DNA from: UBA4466 sp963925035
Lineage (GTDB): Bacteria > Bacteroidota > Bacteroidia > Flavobacteriales_D > Crocinitomicaceae
Assembly: GCA_963925035.1 (NCBI GenBank)
Contig: CAWUSK010000012.1
Coordinates: 1 to 64,000 of the forward strand
Direction of reading: 5' to 3'
Length of the DNA: 64,000 nucleotides
Within the stretch, counting starts at the first letter, position 1. The number at the start of each line of letters is the position of its first letter. Both the position numbers and the translations under genes were made by a program. Positions 7,830 through 16,171 of the stretch are shown here, in pieces. The notes beneath the pieces were generated by a model. It did not search any database. It was not told where the DNA came from and saw only the letters and a program-made list of their open reading frames with translations.

Positions 7830-8858
7830 ATGAATGATGTTAAATACATACTCGTTACTGGAGGAGCTGGATATATTGGTTCTCACACGGTTGTCAAATT
7901 GTATAACAATGGCTATTGCCCAGTAATAGTCGATGATTTTCGCAACTCACATGTTTCTGTAATTGAAGGACTCGAGAAAATTACGGGAGAAAAAATCATT
8001 TACAGAAAAATAGATGTGTGTGATTACACTTCTTTTGAAAAAGTATTCATTGAATTTTCATTCGTCGGAATTATTCACTTTGCAGCGTACAAAGCTGTCG
8101 GAGAATCTGTTCAATCGCCTTTAAAGTATTACAAAAACAACTTAACTGCACTGATTAATTGTCTTGAATTGGCGGAACAATACCACGTAGAAAATATTGT
8201 CTTTTCATCGTCATGCACAGTTTACGGTGAACCAAAAGGAGTTAAAATTGTCACGGAACAATCAGAGATTCAAAAGGCTAGTTCGCCATATGGAAACACG
8301 AAACAAATCGGAGAAGAAATCATTGACGATTTAATCAAAAGTGGCTCCTCTTTAAAAATATTAAAATTACGTTATTTCAATCCTGTCGGCGCACATGAAA
8401 CCGGATTAATAGGTGAGTTACCAATAGGAAAACCAAATAACCTTTTACCTTTCGTTACACAAACAGGCATTGGAAAATTAGAAGGTTTGACAGTATTTGG
8501 AAACGATTACAGCACACCAGACGGAACATGCGTGCGCGATTTCATTCACGTGTGTGACTTGGCAGATGCGCATGTAAAAAGTATCGATTGGTTGGAAAAA
8601 CAAGAGGAGAGCCTCACGGAAGCTGTAAATATTGGAACGGGAAAAGGCACAAGTGTTCTAGAAATAATTCATACTTTCGAAAAAGTTTCCGAACTGACCT
8701 TGAATTGGAAGTTTGGAAGTAGAAGAGAAGGTGATGTTCAAGAAATAATCGCGGATGCAGATAAATCTTCAAAATTATTGAATTGGAAACCAACTAAAAC
8801 AGTAAAAGACGCCATTTTTGACGCTTGGAACTGGGAGTTAAAATTAAACAATGACTAA
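7830..8858 (+). CDS. galE: UDP-glucose 4-epimerase
   Basis: A 342-aa extended short-chain dehydrogenase that interconverts UDP-glucose and UDP-galactose using bound NAD. The Rossmann motif GGAGYIGSH is at residues 11-19, FAAYKAVGES follows, then the catalytic SSSCTVYG and the YGNTK Tyr/Lys pair, and RYFNPVGAH and the C-terminal GTGKGTSVLEII block. Length is typical. It supplies nucleotide sugars for surface glycans. The next gene overlaps its 3' end by 8 bp. Confidence 0.95.
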   Translation: MNDVKYILVTGGAGYIGSHTVVKLYNNGYCPVIVDDFRNSHVSVIEGLEKITGEKIIYRKIDVCDYTSFEKVFIEFSFVGIIHFAAYKAVGESVQSPLKYYKNNLTALINCLELAEQYHVENIVFSSSCTVYGEPKGVKIVTEQSEIQKASSPYGNTKQIGEEIIDDLIKSGSSLKILKLRYFNPVGAHETGLIGELPIGKPNNLLPFVTQTGIGKLEGLTVFGNDYSTPDGTCVRDFIHVCDLADAHVKSIDWLEKQEESLTEAVNIGTGKGTSVLEIIHTFEKVSELTLNWKFGSRREGDVQEIIADADKSSKLLNWKPTKTVKDAIFDAWNWELKLNND

Positions 8859-9597
8859 ATATCTTTTAGGATTTCTTGCATGCTGTTTTGCGCTTAATGC
8901 AAGTGCGCAATACGACGGAAAAGGAGCCGACGAAATTTCACGATACAGACCTGGTGTTTTTTGGTTTTTTACTGGAATGCGCCCTGCCAAATCAACAAAT
9001 CTGAATAAGTACGACCGTTTAATTATGGATGTCACCTACAACGATTGGTTGGGAGACCGAGCTTTGTTTAAAAATCATTGGGCATCATTTGGATTAAACA
9101 CCAATTTTATTTTTGACATTCCATTGGTCAAAGGAAATAAGGTTTCACTTGGAATTGGTGTTTCTCATCAATATACTTCCATTCGTCACAACAACCATTT
9201 GATGGTAGATCCTATTGCAAAAACAACGGTATTTATGCCAAAAGATTCTCTCGATGTATTTTCGAGGTGTTCCTTGGTAGGAAATAGTTTTTCTATTCCC
9301 ATAGAACTGCGTTTTAGAAATGAAAATTGGAAACACTTTAAAGTACACATTGGTGGGAAAATTGGTTACCAAGCACAATTGGCATCTAAATACGTTTCAA
9401 AAATCGACGGTCACAAACGCGTAGTGCGCGACAATGGATTTTACGACGCAAATAAATTGATTTATTCTGCACATGTGAGAATTGGAATGCGCAATTGGGC
9501 ACTTTTTGCGAGCTATAACTTCAACAAATTATTCTCTAACAAAAACAGTACACAGTTAAACGCTGTTCAGATGGGTTTAAGTATTTCTTTGTTTTAA
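8851..9597 (+). CDS. Predicted outer membrane beta-barrel protein
   Basis: A 248-aa protein with a signal peptide (MTKYLLGFLACCFALNASA, cleaved before QYDG). The remainder alternates aromatic and polar residues and ends in a final strand MGLSISLF, as expected for a small outer membrane barrel. It overlaps the end of galE by 8 bp and precedes tatD by 10 bp, so the genes form one operon. No specific family is recognised. Confidence 0.7.
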   Translation: MTKYLLGFLACCFALNASAQYDGKGADEISRYRPGVFWFFTGMRPAKSTNLNKYDRLIMDVTYNDWLGDRALFKNHWASFGLNTNFIFDIPLVKGNKVSLGIGVSHQYTSIRHNNHLMVDPIAKTTVFMPKDSLDVFSRCSLVGNSFSIPIELRFRNENWKHFKVHIGGKIGYQAQLASKYVSKIDGHKRVVRDNGFYDANKLIYSAHVRIGMRNWALFASYNFNKLFSNKNSTQLNAVQMGLSISLF

Positions 9598-9607
9598 ACT
9601 CAGCGCT

Positions 9608-10378
9608 ATGTTCATCGATACTCACACACATCTCTTTTCTGACGCTTTTGATGAAGATCGAAATGAAATTGTTCAGCAAGCAATCAATGCTGGTGTAGAG
9701 ATTTGTTTACTGCCCAATATTGACATCGACACGATTGGTGCAATGAATGAATTGGCGAAGAAATTTCCGCAAAACTGTTTTCCAATGATGGGCTTACATC
9801 CTGGATCTGTGGACGAAAATTGGAAAAAAAAACTAGAGATTATTAAGTCACATTTATTTTCTGAAAAATACATTGCCGTTGGAGAAATAGGAATGGATTT
9901 GTATTGGGACAAAACTTTTATTGATGCACAACGACAAGCATTTAGAACGCAAGTAGAATGGGCAAAAGAACTCGGTTTACCAATAGCAATTCACGCAAGA
10001 GAAGCATTTCAAGAAATATATGAAGTGTTGGACGAAATCAACGACGAGCGGTTAACAGGTGTTTTTCACTGTTTTACAGGAACTGAAACTGATGCGAATA
10101 AGATTCTTTCGTACGGTGGATTTAAATTGGGAATTGGTGGCGTTTTGACCTACAAAAATGGTAAAGTTGATGAGGCATTGAAAAATATTTCGTTGGACCA
10201 TTTGATTTTGGAAACAGATTCTCCATACCTTTCTCCAGTTCCTCACCGTGGTAAAAGAAATGAAAGCGCGTATTTGTTGCATATTGCTGAAAAATTGGCA
10301 GATGTTTACAATGTATCATTAAGGGAAATCGAACAACAAACAACGGTTAACGCAAAAGCTTTGTTTAACATCAATTGA
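9608..10378 (+). CDS. tatD: TatD-family metal-dependent DNase/hydrolase
   Basis: A 256-aa TIM-barrel amidohydrolase relative. The metal motif DTHTHLF is at residues 4-10, then VGEIGMDLYW (Glu ligand), PIAIHAREA (His), GVFHCFTG (His) and LETDSPYLSP (Asp), all in the order of TatD enzymes. Family members are 3'-5' DNases or RNA-end processing enzymes. It is cytoplasmic and co-directional with galE and the asparaginase, which starts 2 bp after its stop. Confidence 0.92.
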   Translation: MFIDTHTHLFSDAFDEDRNEIVQQAINAGVEICLLPNIDIDTIGAMNELAKKFPQNCFPMMGLHPGSVDENWKKKLEIIKSHLFSEKYIAVGEIGMDLYWDKTFIDAQRQAFRTQVEWAKELGLPIAIHAREAFQEIYEVLDEINDERLTGVFHCFTGTETDANKILSYGGFKLGIGGVLTYKNGKVDEALKNISLDHLILETDSPYLSPVPHRGKRNESAYLLHIAEKLADVYNVSLREIEQQTTVNAKALFNIN

Positions 10379-10380
10379 GT

Positions 10381-11394
10381 ATGAAAACGAAAATTTTAGT
10401 CATCTATACTGGTGGAACAATTGGAATGATCAAAGATCCAGAAACAGCACAATTGAGAAGTGTTGATTTCAACTTGATTTACGACCACGTGCCTGAGTTA
10501 AAGCGATTGAATGTGGAGCTAACGACGAAAAGCTTCGAGAAACCAATCGATTCTTCAGAGATCAATATTGAAAACTGGAAGTCAATGGCTTCAATGATTG
10601 AGAAGAATTACAATTCATTTGATGGGTTTGTAATTTTACACGGTTCTGATACCATGGCCTATTCTTCGTCTGCATTGAGTTTCATGTTTGATGGATTAAA
10701 GAAACCAATCATTTTTACTGGTTCGCAGTTGCCAATTGGAACAATTAGAACCGACGGAAAAGAAAATTTAATTACAGCCATTGAAATTGCAGCCGCTAAA
10801 AACGAGTACAATGAAGCTTTGATCCAAGAAGTAGCCGTTTATTTCGATTATAAATTATTCAGAGGAAACCGTTGTACAAAAGTTTCTGCTGAGCACTTTG
10901 AAGCGTTTAAATCACCTAATTATGCTGAATTGGCATCGGCAGGAGTTCATATTATTTATAACAACCAAATGTTTTATCGCTCTTCTAAAAGCGATCTATC
11001 CGTCAATTATGATTTAAATACCAATGTTGCCTTATTAAAACTTTACCCTGGAATTGATTTCAATTTGTACAAAGGTTTATTTGATTTTAATCAATGCAAA
11101 GCTGTTATTATTGAATCTTTTGGCGCGGGAAATTCACCAAGTTCTGAGACGTTTAAAACGCTATTGGAAAATTACATCACTGCTGGTGGAATTGTTTTCA
11201 ATATTACACAATGTAATTCTGGAAGTGTAAAACAAGGAATGTATGCTACAAGTTCAATGTTTGAAAAATTAGGAGTAATAAGTGGTATTGACATGACGAC
11301 AGAAGCAGCTGTTACAAAAATGATGGCGGTAATAAATTCAAAGAACTCTAAATTTGAATTAAGGGAAAATCTACGCGGGGAATTAACAACATAG
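10381..11394 (+). CDS. ansA: Type I (cytoplasmic) L-asparaginase
   Basis: The start is set at ATG 10381 rather than an in-frame TTG at 10375. The 337-aa protein has both catalytic threonine motifs, YTGGTIGM near the N-terminus and ILHGSDTMAY near residue 85, plus FTGSQLPIG and the C-terminal TEAAVTKM. There is no signal peptide, consistent with AnsA-type enzymes that hydrolyse asparagine to aspartate and ammonia in the cytoplasm. It begins 2 bp after the tatD stop, so translation is probably coupled. Confidence 0.92.
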   Translation: MKTKILVIYTGGTIGMIKDPETAQLRSVDFNLIYDHVPELKRLNVELTTKSFEKPIDSSEINIENWKSMASMIEKNYNSFDGFVILHGSDTMAYSSSALSFMFDGLKKPIIFTGSQLPIGTIRTDGKENLITAIEIAAAKNEYNEALIQEVAVYFDYKLFRGNRCTKVSAEHFEAFKSPNYAELASAGVHIIYNNQMFYRSSKSDLSVNYDLNTNVALLKLYPGIDFNLYKGLFDFNQCKAVIIESFGAGNSPSSETFKTLLENYITAGGIVFNITQCNSGSVKQGMYATSSMFEKLGVISGIDMTTEAAVTKMMAVINSKNSKFELRENLRGELTT

Positions 11395-11483
11395 CGCGAT
11401 ATTTTATGGGATACTTGAATGATTCCGTATTAAATTACTAAAAAGAAATAAACCAATCTATTTTTCAATGTCGATTGAATTTG

Positions 11484-11491
11484 TAGTTTTG
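11484..11491 (+). promoter_or_regulatory. -7 box for tRNA-Ser
   Basis: TAGTTTTG fits TAnnTTTG and lies 24 bp upstream of the tRNA 5' end. A -33 box is not clear. Confidence 0.35.
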
Positions 11492-11515
11492 TAGGCGCTT
11501 TAGATAAAAGCAATT

Positions 11516-11600
11516 GGAGAGGTGGCAGAGTGGCTGAACGCGCACGCTTGGAAAGCGTGTTTACGGAAACGTAACGGGGGTTCGAATCCCCCTCTCTCCG
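11516..11600 (+). tRNA. tRNA-Ser(GGA)
   Basis: A complete class II tRNA: 7-bp acceptor stem (11516-11522 with 11593-11599, one G-U pair), D arm, anticodon stem around ctTGGAAag with anticodon GGA, a long variable arm typical of serine tRNAs, and a T arm ggggg-ttcgaat-ccccc (11576-11592). Discriminator base is G at 11600. CCA is not encoded. Confidence 0.95.
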
Positions 11601-11605
11601 CTTAG

Positions 11606-11635
11606 AAAGTCAAGCACGACGTGCCTGGCTTTTTT
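11606..11635 (+). terminator. Terminator after tRNA-Ser
   Basis: The 9-bp stem agtcaagca/tgcctggct (two G-U pairs, loop cgacg) is followed by a T run, directly after the tRNA. Confidence 0.75.
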
Positions 11636-11662
11636 GCTGTCATCCAGTGAAGCTCACTTCAA

Positions 11663-12099
11663 AACTGGACGAAGTGAAAAAGGCAGTAAAACCGTTGATT
11701 TCCTATTGACCAAACAAGCCGATGCGCCCCAGAAGTATCAGGGCCTTCATGCGAGGGTCAGCACAATTATTTCTGCGCAAAGCTATTGGTAATAACGGAA
11801 AACCAAGAGTGGTAAATATCGATAAAAGTGGAGCAAACAAATCAGGCATCATGATAATCAATCGGGACCTCTTAACTGAGCGAAAAATCAGGATTCGACA
11901 ATGTAAATACTTAAACAATATAGTAGAACAAGATCACCGTTTTATCAAATGGCGAATTCAGCAAGGTTTGGGATTTAAAGAATTTGAATCTGCTAGAGGA
12001 ACCTTATCAGGAATTTAAATTGTCAGAATGATTAAGAAAAATCAGTTGATTGGTCAAGATAAAACTATGTTTAAATCGGTCATGTCATTGGCCGCTTAG
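11663..12099 (+). pseudogene. Decayed IS6-family transposase
   Basis: The remnant reads ...SKTVDFLLTKQADA, then after a +1-type frameshift near 11730 SAQLFLRKAIGNNGKPRVVN, IDKSGANKSG, RQCKYLNNIVEQDHRFIKWR and FESARGTLSGI. These match the DDE region of IS6/IS26-type transposases, including the NIVEQDHRFIK block around the catalytic Glu. A TAA at 12016-12018 interrupts it. The frame then continues IVRMIKKNQLIGQDKTMFKS to TAG at 12097-12099, the normal C-terminus of the family. The first half of the protein is missing. It is dead as a transposase. Confidence 0.85.
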
Positions 12100-12138
12100 A
12101 ATTAAAAAATAATTGTACTTTTAAATTCTTGTCTAACA

Positions 12139-12260
12139 GATGCGACAGAACCAATAGCTGATTCGAGAAAAACAACGTTCAAAATATTTTGTTCTTTAGC
12201 TGCCTAATTCATGCCTCAATCAGTAAATTTCAGATTGAGATATGGTTAATGCGACAGAGC
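12139..12260. mobile_element. IS6-type terminal inverted repeat remnant(s)
   Basis: tgcgacagagcc at 12249-12260 reads GGCTCTGTCGCA on the minus strand, the usual outer end of IS6-family elements, and marks the right end of the remnant. A near copy, tgcgacagaacc, lies at 12141-12152. No left end is seen between the tRNA and the transposase fragment, so the left side has been deleted. Confidence 0.6.
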
Positions 12261-12265
12261 CTTAT

Positions 12266-12337
12266 TAAATTTCAGTAGGTTTATAGCAAAATAGAATATG
12301 GTCGCGGCGCTTTTTCATCGCAGAAGCCTGCTAAATT
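12266..12337 (+). promoter_or_regulatory. Hairpin leader ahead of pnuC
   Basis: aaattt-c-agtagg (12266-12278) can pair with cctgctaaattt (12326-12337) to form a 12-bp stem with one bulged C and one G-U pair. It encloses about 47 nt that include a GC-rich patch. It abuts the IS6 terminal repeat and ends 18 bp before the pnuC start. It does not match the TPP riboswitch consensus. It could be a transcript leader structure or IS debris. Confidence 0.3.
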
Positions 12338-12355
12338 TAAAATTCAAAATAAACT

Positions 12356-12955
12356 ATGTCATTTATAACATCTGTTTTTGAAGGTATAAAAGCTACATCA
12401 TTAATTGAATGGTTGGCTGTTGTTTCTTCAATCATTTATGTCATTCTAGTCGTTAAAAGATTAATTATCTGCTGGCTTTTTGCCTTTGTGGGTTCTGCAC
12501 TTTTCGTTTACCTCTGCTATGAAGGCAAGCTGTATATCGAATCTTTATTGCAACTTTTTTATGTTATTATGGCAGTTGTCGGTTGGCTCAGTTGGAAAAA
12601 ATCAGAATTTAAAGATAATACGATTGTAAAATGGAAAATGAATAGTCATCTACTTAACATTGCTATAAGCGGTGTGTTGGCATTTATCTTGGGCTATCTT
12701 TTCGAGAACTATACCAATCAAGCAAATCCTTACATAGATGCTTTCACAACTCTGTATAGCTTATCAGCAACTTATATGGTCACGAAAAAAATATTGGGGA
12801 ATTGGATCTATTGGATTATAATTGATTTGGTATCCATTTACTTATATGCGCAACGCGATTATAATTTGACGGCCGTTCAATACGGACTTTTTACAATTTT
12901 AGCTGTTTTTGGATTTTTCGCTTGGCGAAAGGAATATAAAACACAAAAAGCATGA
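12356..12955 (+). CDS. PnuC/PnuT-family vitamin permease
   Basis: A 199-aa inner membrane protein with about seven hydrophobic segments and the family sequences SLIEWLAVVSSIIYVILVVK, NPYIDAFTTLYSLSATYMVTKK and the WIYWIIIDLVSIYLY block. PnuC proteins carry nicotinamide riboside by facilitated diffusion; PnuT relatives carry thiamin. The next gene (4-bp ATGA overlap) encodes a NadR-like kinase, the usual partner that traps the vitamin by phosphorylation. A TPP riboswitch and TonB receptor directly downstream make thiamin the more likely cargo, though nicotinamide riboside cannot be excluded. The symbol is left blank for that reason. Confidence 0.9.
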   Translation: MSFITSVFEGIKATSLIEWLAVVSSIIYVILVVKRLIICWLFAFVGSALFVYLCYEGKLYIESLLQLFYVIMAVVGWLSWKKSEFKDNTIVKWKMNSHLLNIAISGVLAFILGYLFENYTNQANPYIDAFTTLYSLSATYMVTKKILGNWIYWIIIDLVSIYLYAQRDYNLTAVQYGLFTILAVFGFFAWRKEYKTQKA

Positions 12956-13458
12956 TCCGTATCGCTATAACAGGACCTGAATCTTCCGGAAAGACAACTT
13001 TAAGTCGGGCGCTTTCCGAACATTATAAAGTGAAATATATTCCTGAATACGCTAGGGAATATCTGGAAAATACGAATGGTAAATACCAGAAATCGGACTT
13101 AGACGAAATTGCTAGAGGCCAATTAAAAGGTATAAATGATTCAACAAACTCGATCACAATTTCCGATTCCGATTTTTCCGTTATGGAAATATGGTCTGAA
13201 TACAAATATGGAATAGTATCCGAATTGATTCAAGAATTGGTAATTAAAGACCTATTTGATTTGCACATCCTCTGTAAGCCAGATATTCCTTGGGAAGAAG
13301 ATCCACTTAGAGAAAATTCAGATAACCGAGATTTACTTTTCAACTTGTACGAGAGATCTCTCACTAAGCACAACAAGCATTTTATTACCGTTTCAGGGAG
13401 TCACAAAGACAGATTAGAAAAAAGTTTACAAAATATAGACCTCCTTCTAAAAATTTGA
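12952..13458 (+). CDS. NadR-like P-loop kinase (AAA_28 type)
   Basis: A 168-aa cytoplasmic ATPase with Walker A GPESSGKTT at residues 7-15, the PEYAREYLE motif of NadR ribosylnicotinamide kinase domains, a SDSDFSVMEIWSEYKYG segment, and the IPWEEDPLRENSD lid region. It equals the kinase domain of NadR without the adenylyltransferase and regulator domains. It overlaps the permease gene by 4 bp, so they are translated together. It probably phosphorylates the imported vitamin (thiamin, or nicotinamide riboside by family precedent). This choice is inference from context. Confidence 0.85.
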   Translation: MIRIAITGPESSGKTTLSRALSEHYKVKYIPEYAREYLENTNGKYQKSDLDEIARGQLKGINDSTNSITISDSDFSVMEIWSEYKYGIVSELIQELVIKDLFDLHILCKPDIPWEEDPLRENSDNRDLLFNLYERSLTKHNKHFITVSGSHKDRLEKSLQNIDLLLKI

Positions 13459-13460
13459 TT

Positions 13461-13468
13461 TAGATTTG
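13461..13468 (+). promoter_or_regulatory. -7 box upstream of the TPP riboswitch
   Basis: TAGATTTG starts 3 bp after the kinase stop and about 14 bp before the riboswitch, consistent with a separate promoter for the receptor gene. No clear -33 box. Confidence 0.4.
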
Positions 13469-13475
13469 TCGAAGT

Positions 13476-13556
13476 CTCTAAGGGGTGCTGCTTAATTTTG
13501 CGGCTGAGATTATACCCATTTAACCTGCTCAGGATAATGCCTGCGAAGGGAAGTGA
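13476..13556 (+). promoter_or_regulatory. TPP riboswitch (THI element)
   Basis: Conserved blocks of the thiamin pyrophosphate aptamer occur in order: ggggtgc (13482-13488), gcggctgagat (13500-13510), accc, aacctg, ggataatgcctgcgaaggga (13532-13551). The variable P3 region is short. It lies upstream of the TonB receptor and so should repress it when TPP is plentiful. cccctt at 13590-13595 can pair with aagggg at 13480-13485, a possible switching helix. Confidence 0.93.
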
Positions 13557-13619
13557 TTAAAAAGCTAACTATTAACATAATAGAATTGGCCCCTTGTTCT
13601 TTATTTATATTTAAATAAT

Positions 13620-16076
13620 ATGAAGAAAGGAATTTTGTCTCAAATGATTGGTCTAGCAATGTTTATTCCATTGATTTCATTTTCACAAAACAGTATTAAA
13701 GGAACAGTAAAAAGCAACGATGGAAATACCATTCCAGGAGTTAAAGTAGAAATTGAAGCGTCTTATAACAAGGTGCTAACCAATGCCGATGGTCAATTTC
13801 TATTCACCAAATTAAAGGACGGGGAATATACGCTGCATTTTACCATTACAGGTTTTGCCCCTCTCAATGAAATTGTGAAAATTGAAGGAAAGGCCAAGGT
13901 CTTAGACGTTAAATTAACTGAAAACTTCAAATTAATTGAAGAAATGTCTGTTTCGGCAATACGTGCAGACGCTAAAACACCAACGACCCATTCAGAAATA
14001 AACAAAGAAGAAATTGAATCCAAAAATTTTGGCCAAGATTTACCTTACTTATTGAACACGATGCCATCAACAGTTGTCACATCGGATGCAGGTGCAGGAG
14101 TCGGGTACACTGGAATTCGAATTAGAGGCGTTGATCCTACTAGAACAAATGTTACCATCAATGGAATTCCAATTAATGATTCTGAATCTCACAGTGTATA
14201 TTGGGTAAACACACCTGATTTGGCATCTTCTCTTCAGAACATTCAGGTTCAACGAGGTGTCGGAACATCCTCCAACGGAGCATCAGCATTCGGAGCAAGT
14301 ATCAATATTAAAACCAATGATATACAGCGAAAAGCATACGGCGTGTTAGATAACTCCTTCGGCTCTTTTAATACATGGAAAAATACCGTAAAAGCGGGAA
14401 CAGGATTGATAAACGAAAAGTTTACATTTGATACCCGATTATCACACATTACTTCGCAAGGATATATTGATAGAGCAAAAACAAATCTTCAATCATATTA
14501 CGTTTCTGGTGCTTGGGTGGGTAAAAAATCATTGCTTAGAGCGACCTTTTTTAGCGGGAAAGAGAAAACATATCAAGCTTGGTATGGAACACCCGAATCA
14601 ATAATCGATCAAAATCAAGATGATATCAATGCGTATGCAGATCGCAATTATATTTTCGGCGCAGATAGAGACAATCTATTGGTGTCAGGTAGAACTTACA
14701 ACTTCTATACCTACGACAACGAAGTTGATAACTATCAACAAGACCACTACCAATTGCATTTCAATCATTGGTTCAAAAACAATCTTAAATTAACAAGTGC
14801 ATTGCATTATACAAGGGGAAAAGGATATTTTGAACAATATAAACCCAACCAAGATTTTAACGATTACGGTTTTGCTCCCATCATTTTATCAAATGATACA
14901 ATAACATCAACAGACTTAATACGAAGAAGATGGCTAGACAATCACTTTTTTGGAGGTGTTTTCTCTCTTACTTACGATAAAGGACCTCTTAATGTCGTTT
15001 TTGGCGGTGGTGCTAATCAGTACTTAGGCAAACATTACGGAGAAGTTATCTGGGCTCAATTTTCTGCAGATAGCAAAATTAGAGATCGATATTATGACAA
15101 TGATGCTTCTAAATTTGAAGCGCATTCCTACTTAAAAGGAACATATAAAATAAAGAAACTTACCATTTATGGAGATCTTCAATACAGACATATTGATTAT
15201 CAGTTTTTAGGTATTGACGATGTTAGTGGCACCATTAAGGACGTTGAACAAACCTTATCTTTTGATTTTTTCAATCCTAAAGTTGGTTTTATGTATGATT
15301 ACAATGATCATAATAACACCTATATTTCTCTAGCCGTAGCTAATCGTGAACCTATTAGAAGAGATTTCAGAGAAAGTACACCAGCAAATCAACCAATGCC
15401 AGAAAACCTTTTAAACCTGGAACTTGGTTATCGTTATAAGGGAAGAAAACTAATGGTTAATGCAAATGCCTATTACATGTATTACAGAAATCAGTTGGTT
15501 TTAACGGGACAAATTAACGATGTTGGAGATTACACAAGAACGAACGTAGACAAAAGTTACCGAGCAGGAATTGAATTGGAAGCAGGCTATCGAATAACTA
15601 AAAAGTTAAGTTTCACGGCAAATTTAAACCTAAGCAGTAATAAAATAAAACAGTTCAATGAGTATATCACAAACTATGACACCGGAGGACAGGATACAAT
15701 AGCGCACAGCAACTCAGACCTTGCATTTTCACCAAATATAATAGCCGTTGCTAGCTTGAAGTATGTGCCCATAAAAAACTTAAACATCAGTCTTATGGGA
15801 AAACACGTTGGTAACCAATACTTAGACAATACTTCTGCAGCATCTCGTAAAATGAATGCTTACTCTACCTTCAATTTTCAACTGGACTATACTTTCGAAG
15901 ACGTGTTTTTTAAAGAAATAACAATAGGTGTATTGGTCAATAACATTTTTAATGAAATGTATGAAAACAATGGATATACGTGGGGATACATCGCCGGCGG
16001 ACAGAGAACTGACGAGAATTTTTACTATCCCCAAGCAGGAACAAACTTTTTAGCAAGATTAGTGTTCAAACTTTAA
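13620..16076 (+). CDS. TonB-dependent receptor, probable thiamin transporter
   Basis: An 818-aa outer membrane receptor. It has a signal peptide (cleaved after FS in PLISFSQN), an N-terminal carboxypeptidase-regulatory-like domain (IKGTVKSNDGNTIPGVKVEI, about 24-105), a plug (about 115-230, with TGIRIRGVDPTRTNVTINGI and VQRGVGTSSNGASAFGASIN), and a 22-strand barrel ending in the terminal aromatic-rich strand TNFLARLVFKL. A TPP riboswitch in its leader points to thiamin or a phosphate ester as ligand. With the upstream PnuC-type permease and kinase it would make a complete uptake route. Confidence 0.92.
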   Translation: MKKGILSQMIGLAMFIPLISFSQNSIKGTVKSNDGNTIPGVKVEIEASYNKVLTNADGQFLFTKLKDGEYTLHFTITGFAPLNEIVKIEGKAKVLDVKLTENFKLIEEMSVSAIRADAKTPTTHSEINKEEIESKNFGQDLPYLLNTMPSTVVTSDAGAGVGYTGIRIRGVDPTRTNVTINGIPINDSESHSVYWVNTPDLASSLQNIQVQRGVGTSSNGASAFGASINIKTNDIQRKAYGVLDNSFGSFNTWKNTVKAGTGLINEKFTFDTRLSHITSQGYIDRAKTNLQSYYVSGAWVGKKSLLRATFFSGKEKTYQAWYGTPESIIDQNQDDINAYADRNYIFGADRDNLLVSGRTYNFYTYDNEVDNYQQDHYQLHFNHWFKNNLKLTSALHYTRGKGYFEQYKPNQDFNDYGFAPIILSNDTITSTDLIRRRWLDNHFFGGVFSLTYDKGPLNVVFGGGANQYLGKHYGEVIWAQFSADSKIRDRYYDNDASKFEAHSYLKGTYKIKKLTIYGDLQYRHIDYQFLGIDDVSGTIKDVEQTLSFDFFNPKVGFMYDYNDHNNTYISLAVANREPIRRDFRESTPANQPMPENLLNLELGYRYKGRKLMVNANAYYMYYRNQLVLTGQINDVGDYTRTNVDKSYRAGIELEAGYRITKKLSFTANLNLSSNKIKQFNEYITNYDTGGQDTIAHSNSDLAFSPNIIAVASLKYVPIKNLNISLMGKHVGNQYLDNTSAASRKMNAYSTFNFQLDYTFEDVFFKEITIGVLVNNIFNEMYENNGYTWGYIAGGQRTDENFYYPQAGTNFLARLVFKL

Positions 16077-16136
16077 ACATTCAGACTGTAACTGAATTGT
16101 TAGTCCTTTGGATTTTTTGATTTTATATCCTTATCA

Positions 16137-16160
16137 TTGCATGGTAAGATTATCATGCAA
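16137..16160. promoter_or_regulatory. Strong operator-like dyad before the hemF-like gene
   Basis: ttgcatggtaa and ttatcatgcaa form 11-bp arms with one mismatch (a G-T pairing position) and a 2-bp centre, ending 11 bp before the ATG at 16172. Such a compact dyad with TTG...CAA ends suits a dimeric regulator (Crp/Fnr or TetR class). The regulator is not in the window. Confidence 0.55.
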
Positions 16161-16171
16161 GAATAAATTAA

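Noticed and set aside
11722..12018. Intact 98-aa gene
   Set aside because: It is the open middle part of a broken IS6 transposase; homologous sequence continues beyond both ends.
12952..13458. Full NadR
   Set aside because: Only the kinase domain is present; there is no adenylyltransferase HxGH motif and no helix-turn-helix region.
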